A stretch of DNA of 64,000 bases from JBBAGC01 sp964491265 (GTDB lineage: Bacteria > Spirochaetota > UBA4802 > UBA5550): contig CAZBFP010000018.1 of assembly GCA_964491265.1 (NCBI GenBank), forward strand, positions 9,317-73,316, written 5' to 3'. Position numbers and translations under genes: made by a program. Below, one piece after another: positions 60,224 through 64,000 of this stretch (position 1 is its first letter; every line of letters starts with the position of its first letter). The notes under the pieces are model-generated. The model searched no databases and was not told the DNA's origin. It worked only from the letters and a program-made list of their open reading frames with translations.

Positions 60224-60420
60224 GGTAGCAGTTTAATTTTGTGGGTAATGTCATTCCTGCGCATGCAGGAATCTAATAACCTTGATTTTTTCAGGAGATT
60301 CCGGCAGTGTAGCCATGATGGCTGCCTGCAAGCATGAAACATGATGTTTCAATAATGCTTGCCTACGTTATCACTTCGGCCGGAATGACAAACTTTTCCC
60401 TCTAAAATTCTACCACTACC
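60224..60420 (+). mobile_element. MITE family 2, copy C (197 bp)
   Basis: The ends are GGTAGCAGTTTAATTTTGTG and, in complement, GGTAGTGGTAGAATTTTAG. The inside shares TCATTCCTGCGCATGCAGGA, GGCTGCCTGCAAGCATGAAA and AATGCTTGCCTACGTTATCA with copies A and B. It ends 5 bp before the diguanylate cyclase stop codon. Confidence 0.8.
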
Positions 60421-60424
60421 GAGC

Positions 60425-61984
60425 TTATGAGCTGGTTTTACAGGTTTCAACCCTGTTGCGCCCTGAATTTTTTGCCCTGTAAAGGGCTTCATCTGCCTCT
60501 TTAAGGAGTTTTTCAAGATCTGAGGGATCGGTTATTGCTTTGCCGGAAACTCCGAAACTGGCAGTTACTGTTTTTTTGATTTTCCCGATTTCCAGGGTAT
60601 TTTCAGCAAGTGCGTTGCAGAGTCTCCATGCCAGCTTCAGGGCAGATTCAACTTCTGTTTCCGGAAGGAGTATGACAAACTCCTCCCCTCCGAATCTGCC
60701 GAATATATCGATGTCTCTTATTTCTTTTTTGATTACTTCAGCAATATGGATCAGGGCCTTGTCCCCTTCAATATGTCCGTAGGTATCATTAATATCTTTA
60801 AAGTGGTCTATATCAAAAATAATCAGAGAGGTCTTATGGCCGAAACGGGCGCCTCTGCTTATTTCTGTCTTTGCCAGTGCTATAAAGTGTCTTCTATTAA
60901 ATATTCCGGTAAGTTCATCAGTGGAGGCTATTTTATGCATTTCGTCAAGAAGCCGTATCTGTTCACTTACATTGTAAACCATTATCAGGTGTCCCCTCTG
61001 GACTCTGCGCAGGTTCAGGAGAGGGGATAGGTGAACCTTGAAGTGATTTTCCTGTCCCTTGAGGATTTTTGTCATATTTATATAGCCGTATCCTGTTTCA
61101 TCCTGAGTGAGGAGTCTGCATATTTCCGGATAGTCTTTAAGTATGGTGTAGACAGAAAGACCTATACTTTTTTTTGTTAATTCAGGAAAGATTAAACCTG
61201 CAGCAGGATTATAATCAACAACCCTGTGCTCAAGATTAAGAACCACTATGCAGTCCCTCATGCTTTCAAATACAAACCCCCGGGCAACAGGTGAAAGATC
61301 AAAAAGTCTGTATCTGAATAGTGCTATTGACCATACAGGGGCTGTAAGTGTTATACTTACGGCTGTTAAATCTATGCCATCAATTGTAACCCCTGCCAGG
61401 TATGCCAGAAGTGAAAACCAGGGGATGACCGACCCTGCAAGCATTATAGCTGCCTGTTTCCGGAAAAGGGGGGCTGTTCTTCTTAAAAATGTATAGAATA
61501 GAGTACTCCCTAGAGCCAGTGAAAAGTTAATATAAGCCATATGAACATAATACCAGGGACCTTTGTCAAAGTGAAGAATTGATGCACATTCCGTAATCTG
61601 CAGCGATGAGTTATAATGGTAAAGATTATGCCATGGAGATGTGAATTGCAGAATAAGAGTAATAACAGGTATTGCGTAAACCGATATGTAAAATCCCGGT
61701 GTAAGAATTGAGTTTCTTCCCACATACCTGAAAGCAAAGATAATGTAGAATGCAGGGAGAAAGGCTATACCAAGGTACTGGAAATCTATCCAGAATAGAG
61801 CCTCGCAGAGATCTTTGCTGGAAAGCTCAAATCCATATCCGATGGAATAGATACTGATGCAGAGCATAAGGGCTGTGAATGCTTTTGATCCGTAGGTCTT
61901 AATATATTTTACGGACCACCCTCCCAGAAAAAGGGTGATACATCCTGTGAAGATAATAAATATTGTAGCGGTTTTTAATTCCAT
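60425..61984 (-). CDS. membrane diguanylate cyclase (7TM, PAS, GGDEF)
   Basis: The 519-residue protein has an N-terminal seven-helix region of the histidine-kinase 7TM type (residues 1-225), a PAS domain (CIVVLNLEHRVVDYNPAAGL, 240-340) and a GGDEF domain with active site FGGEEFVILLPE. An inhibitory I-site RDID (RxxD) lies the right distance before it. It should make cyclic di-GMP in response to an extracellular or membrane signal. With the HD-GYP protein it gives this window both synthesis and breakdown of c-di-GMP. The start has no good Shine-Dalgarno. Confidence 0.92.
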   Translation of the reverse strand: MELKTATIFIIFTGCITLFLGGWSVKYIKTYGSKAFTALMLCISIYSIGYGFELSSKDLCEALFWIDFQYLGIAFLPAFYIIFAFRYVGRNSILTPGFYISVYAIPVITLILQFTSPWHNLYHYNSSLQITECASILHFDKGPWYYVHMAYINFSLALGSTLFYTFLRRTAPLFRKQAAIMLAGSVIPWFSLLAYLAGVTIDGIDLTAVSITLTAPVWSIALFRYRLFDLSPVARGFVFESMRDCIVVLNLEHRVVDYNPAAGLIFPELTKKSIGLSVYTILKDYPEICRLLTQDETGYGYINMTKILKGQENHFKVHLSPLLNLRRVQRGHLIMVYNVSEQIRLLDEMHKIASTDELTGIFNRRHFIALAKTEISRGARFGHKTSLIIFDIDHFKDINDTYGHIEGDKALIHIAEVIKKEIRDIDIFGRFGGEEFVILLPETEVESALKLAWRLCNALAENTLEIGKIKKTVTASFGVSGKAITDPSDLEKLLKEADEALYRAKNSGRNRVETCKTSS

Positions 61985-62250
61985 CGGGAGATCTTTTCTA
62001 TATTGCGTATAATTTTACGGCAGGTGCATTTGAAGTGCAATCAGTTTTTTATGGGGAATGTTTTTTTCCTGATAATTACTGCAAAGAATCAGGTTATTAC
62101 TGAAGCGTTACCGGCCAAAATATTGAATTACCTTGACAATAAACTGATTCTCCATATTATTCAGGTGTACAGTGTGAGAGTTTGACTTTTTTTCTATCAA
62201 TAAAATTCTGACTATTTCACTGTTCTGACAGAGGCGTTAAAGGGGTAAAA

Positions 62251-63237
62251 ATGACAGATATATCCACATATTATATGGGCCTTCAATTAAAAAGCCCTAT
62301 TGTTGTTTCAAGCAGCGGCCTTACCAATGATATAAAGACCCTTATCGAGATTGAAAAAAATGGTGCAGGCGCTGTTGTGCTCAGATCGCTTTTTGAAGAG
62401 GAGATACTTAACCGTATCGATTCCCTTGCAGAGAGTACACGGGGAGTGGCATACGGCAGGGAGGCGGGTGATTATTTGAAGGTCTTTACAAGGCAGGAGA
62501 GTCTTGATAAATATGTTGCTTTAATTGAAGAGGCTAAAAGTAAATTAACAATACCTGTTATAGCCAGCATTAATTGCCTTACTGCTGTTGAGTGGATATC
62601 TTTTGCTTCAGCCATTGAAGCAGCAGGGGCTGATGCCATTGAGATAAATATTTTCAGGCTTCCATCTGACCCTGAAATAACAGGGGAATCGATGGAAAAA
62701 CTCTACTTTGAGGTTGCAAGGAAGATTAAGGAGCAGGTAAATATACCTGTTGCTTTTAAGCTCGGTTTCTATTTTTCATCCCTGGGGAGGATGCTTGTAA
62801 AGCTTTCCGAGTCGGGGATTGATGCCCTTGTACTTTTTAACAGGTTTGTTAACTTCGATATTGATATAGAGAATTTAAAGCTTAAGCCTGGTAATATCTA
62901 CAGCGACAGTCATGAGATTTCCCATGCTCTCCGGTGGACTGGTATAGTTTCCGGAAATATTAAATCTGATATTGCAATATCTACAGGTGTCCATGATTAT
63001 TCAGGGATTGTGAAAGGGGTTCTTGCCGGGGCTTCAGCATGTTATGCAGTATCGGCTCTATACATGCATGGGATCGGCCATATAGCAGTTATGAATGATG
63101 AGCTGAAAGGATGGATGAAAAAACATAATTTTAAGTCAATAGATGATTTTAAGGGGAGACTGAGCATGAAGAAAATGACAGATGCGGTGCTGTATGAAAG
63201 AACCCAGTTTCTTCATTATTTTACTGCACATAAATAG
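62251..63237 (+). CDS. dihydroorotate dehydrogenase-like protein
   Basis: The 328-residue TIM-barrel flavoprotein begins STYYMGLQLKSPIVVSSSGL, with IPVIASINCLTAVEWISFA, GADAIEINIFRLP and IPVAFKLGFYFSSLG, the FMN-binding strands of class 1 dihydroorotate dehydrogenases. Members of this variant group lack some substrate residues and are annotated only as DHODH-like. No pyr genes are adjacent. AAAGGGG lies before the ATG. It is a single gene between divergent and convergent neighbours. Confidence 0.82.
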   Translation: MTDISTYYMGLQLKSPIVVSSSGLTNDIKTLIEIEKNGAGAVVLRSLFEEEILNRIDSLAESTRGVAYGREAGDYLKVFTRQESLDKYVALIEEAKSKLTIPVIASINCLTAVEWISFASAIEAAGADAIEINIFRLPSDPEITGESMEKLYFEVARKIKEQVNIPVAFKLGFYFSSLGRMLVKLSESGIDALVLFNRFVNFDIDIENLKLKPGNIYSDSHEISHALRWTGIVSGNIKSDIAISTGVHDYSGIVKGVLAGASACYAVSALYMHGIGHIAVMNDELKGWMKKHNFKSIDDFKGRLSMKKMTDAVLYERTQFLHYFTAHK

Positions 63238-63276
63238 CTTCATATTAAAAATAATTTTTGCCTTGCTGAAGAAAAG

Positions 63277-63296
63277 ACCCCTCTTCTCAGAGGGGT
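63277..63296. terminator. bidirectional terminator
   Basis: ACCCCTCT and AGAGGGGT form an 8-bp stem around TCTC, followed by TCTTTTATT on the plus strand and CTTTTC on the minus strand. It lies between convergent genes. Confidence 0.8.
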
Positions 63297-63324
63297 TCTT
63301 TTATTCAATGTTACGAGGTGATTT

Positions 63325-63837
63325 TTACTTCTTTACAGCTTTGAAAGAAACTCTTCTCTGTGCGAAATCTTTGTTGTCATAGCCATCACGAGGCTCAGAA
63401 ATCCCTACTCCCTTGTAAGTCATTTTGGAAGCTGGTACACCCGCTTTTCTGAGCTCATCATAAACCATTTTTGCTCTTGCATTGGAAACACTTCTCTGAA
63501 TTGCAGGTGTCGGGTAATCTGCTGCATGACCTGTTATCTGCATTACATATCCGTCCGGAACTTTTTCAACGATAGGCTTAACAAGGCCAACAATTCTCTT
63601 CATGTTTTCAAGATCTTCACTTTTGCTGAGAGTTGCTTTTGCGCCGGGGAAACCGTCAATTGCAAAACCTCTAACCTGGTTGTTAATTGCTCTTACAGCC
63701 ATGTCATCTCCGCCTGTATCAGCTTTAACAGTAGGTGTATCTGGTGTTGTGTCCTGAACCTGAGTTGTATCACCACATGCGCTTAAAAGAAAAGCTGCCA
63801 GAGATACTGAGAGTACTAAAAATAACACTTTTTTCAT
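63325..63837 (-). CDS. OmpA-family lipoprotein (Loa22-like)
   Basis: The 170-residue protein has a lipoprotein signal (lipobox LSAC) and a Thr/Asp-rich linker, then an OmpA peptidoglycan-binding domain from about 65: GYVMQITGHAADYP, SVSNARAKMVYDELRKAGVP, YKGVGISEPRDGYDNKDFAQ and RRVSF. It should anchor the outer membrane to the cell wall. The size and order resemble Loa22 of Leptospira, a mild hint at a spirochaete. GGAAGG precedes the ATG. Confidence 0.9.
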   Translation of the reverse strand: MKKVLFLVLSVSLAAFLLSACGDTTQVQDTTPDTPTVKADTGGDDMAVRAINNQVRGFAIDGFPGAKATLSKSEDLENMKRIVGLVKPIVEKVPDGYVMQITGHAADYPTPAIQRSVSNARAKMVYDELRKAGVPASKMTYKGVGISEPRDGYDNKDFAQRRVSFKAVKK

Positions 63838-63948
63838 AATTCTTCCTTCCTTAAGTTATTAAAAACTGAATATAATTTAATCATTACTCTATACAGAGTC
63901 AATAATATTTTTCGATTTTTATTAGTTCAATTTTTTTAATGTTAATTT

Positions 63949-64000
63949 ATTAATGGCGCCACTGCAAAAATTATCATTATAAAGCGCAATAATTCAGAAT
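63949..64000. mobile_element. left end of a second MITE family 3 copy, cut by the window edge
   Basis: ATTAATGGCGCCACTGCAAA matches the end of the element at 27294 with few changes. The rest lies beyond the window. Confidence 0.6.

Noticed and set aside
62003..62185. Short frame of 60 codons between the diguanylate cyclase and the DHODH-like gene
   Set aside because: It has no ribosome binding site or recognisable motif and lies in the promoter region of two divergent genes.

Overview
The window is a piece of chromosome from a Gram-negative bacterium: it has lipoprotein signal peptides, a TolC-type outer-membrane channel with an RND pump, and an OmpA-type lipoprotein. The DNA is moderately AT-rich, with protein-coding genes on both strands. 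A Loa22-like OmpA lipoprotein, a 7TM-GGDEF protein, several small lipoproteins and large sensory proteins fit an uncultured Spirochaetota-like organism, but no rRNA or other decisive marker is present and the assignment is weak. Ectoine genes indicate osmotic stress. Oxygen-sensitive enzyme families (2-hydroxyacyl-CoA dehydratase type, HypA/HypB, a CooC-type ATPase) indicate an anaerobic or facultative life.

Layout. 1-1327: cation/proton antiporter cut by the window edge. 1709-6315: thioredoxin reductase, a two-CXXC glutaredoxin-like protein and a polar amino acid ABC importer with two permeases and a binding lipoprotein but no ATPase. 6665-12222: TetR regulator, TolC-type channel and RND pump with no adaptor gene. 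12756-19641: STAS protein, orphan MNT nucleotidyltransferase, gpmI, TPR protein, mobB/mobA and purF, separated by repeat-rich spacers. 19691: tRNA-Trp. 19914-23048: SEC-C protein, a SWIM/SNF2 protein missing its ATPase lobe, and an acyltransferase. 23385-27175: hypA, a large iron-sulfur flavin oxidoreductase and hypB. 27781-31396: ectoine operon ectA-ectB-ectC-ask. 33001-41222: a compact operon with two HgdA/HgdB-like subunits, two HgdC-type activators, a CODH/ACS-beta-like protein, a CooC-type ATPase and a new helical repeat protein, under a TetR-type regulator. 41396-42694: GMC oxidoreductase. 43056-50230: a 2051-residue hybrid kinase with a coupled HD-GYP response regulator. 50273-63837: UPF0316 protein, unknown membrane protein, truncated MiaA, a PrsW/PilZ-like/cNMP fusion, a bilayer-anchored lipoprotein, RmuC, a YhdH-type reductase, a diguanylate cyclase, a dihydroorotate dehydrogenase-like protein and an OmpA lipoprotein.

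The spacers are heavily colonised by small inverted-repeat elements. Three MITE-like families can be delimited. One, of 163 bp, has two copies that differ at a single base. Two further repeat types bracket small nuclease genes or their remains: an intact GIY-YIG gene, and two decayed pieces that look like DUF559 endonuclease. A GC-rich spacer after the ABC importer holds several hairpins with GGA loops.

The best candidate for an undescribed system is the 33-41 kb operon. It looks like an ATP-driven low-potential reductase of the 2-hydroxyglutaryl-CoA dehydratase/benzoyl-CoA reductase superfamily, but it has two different activators and two proteins from the carbon monoxide dehydrogenase world. 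Other unusual items are the SNF2 protein with no ATP-binding lobe, the PrsW-PilZ-cNMP fusion, and an RND pump with altered proton-relay residues and no adaptor gene.
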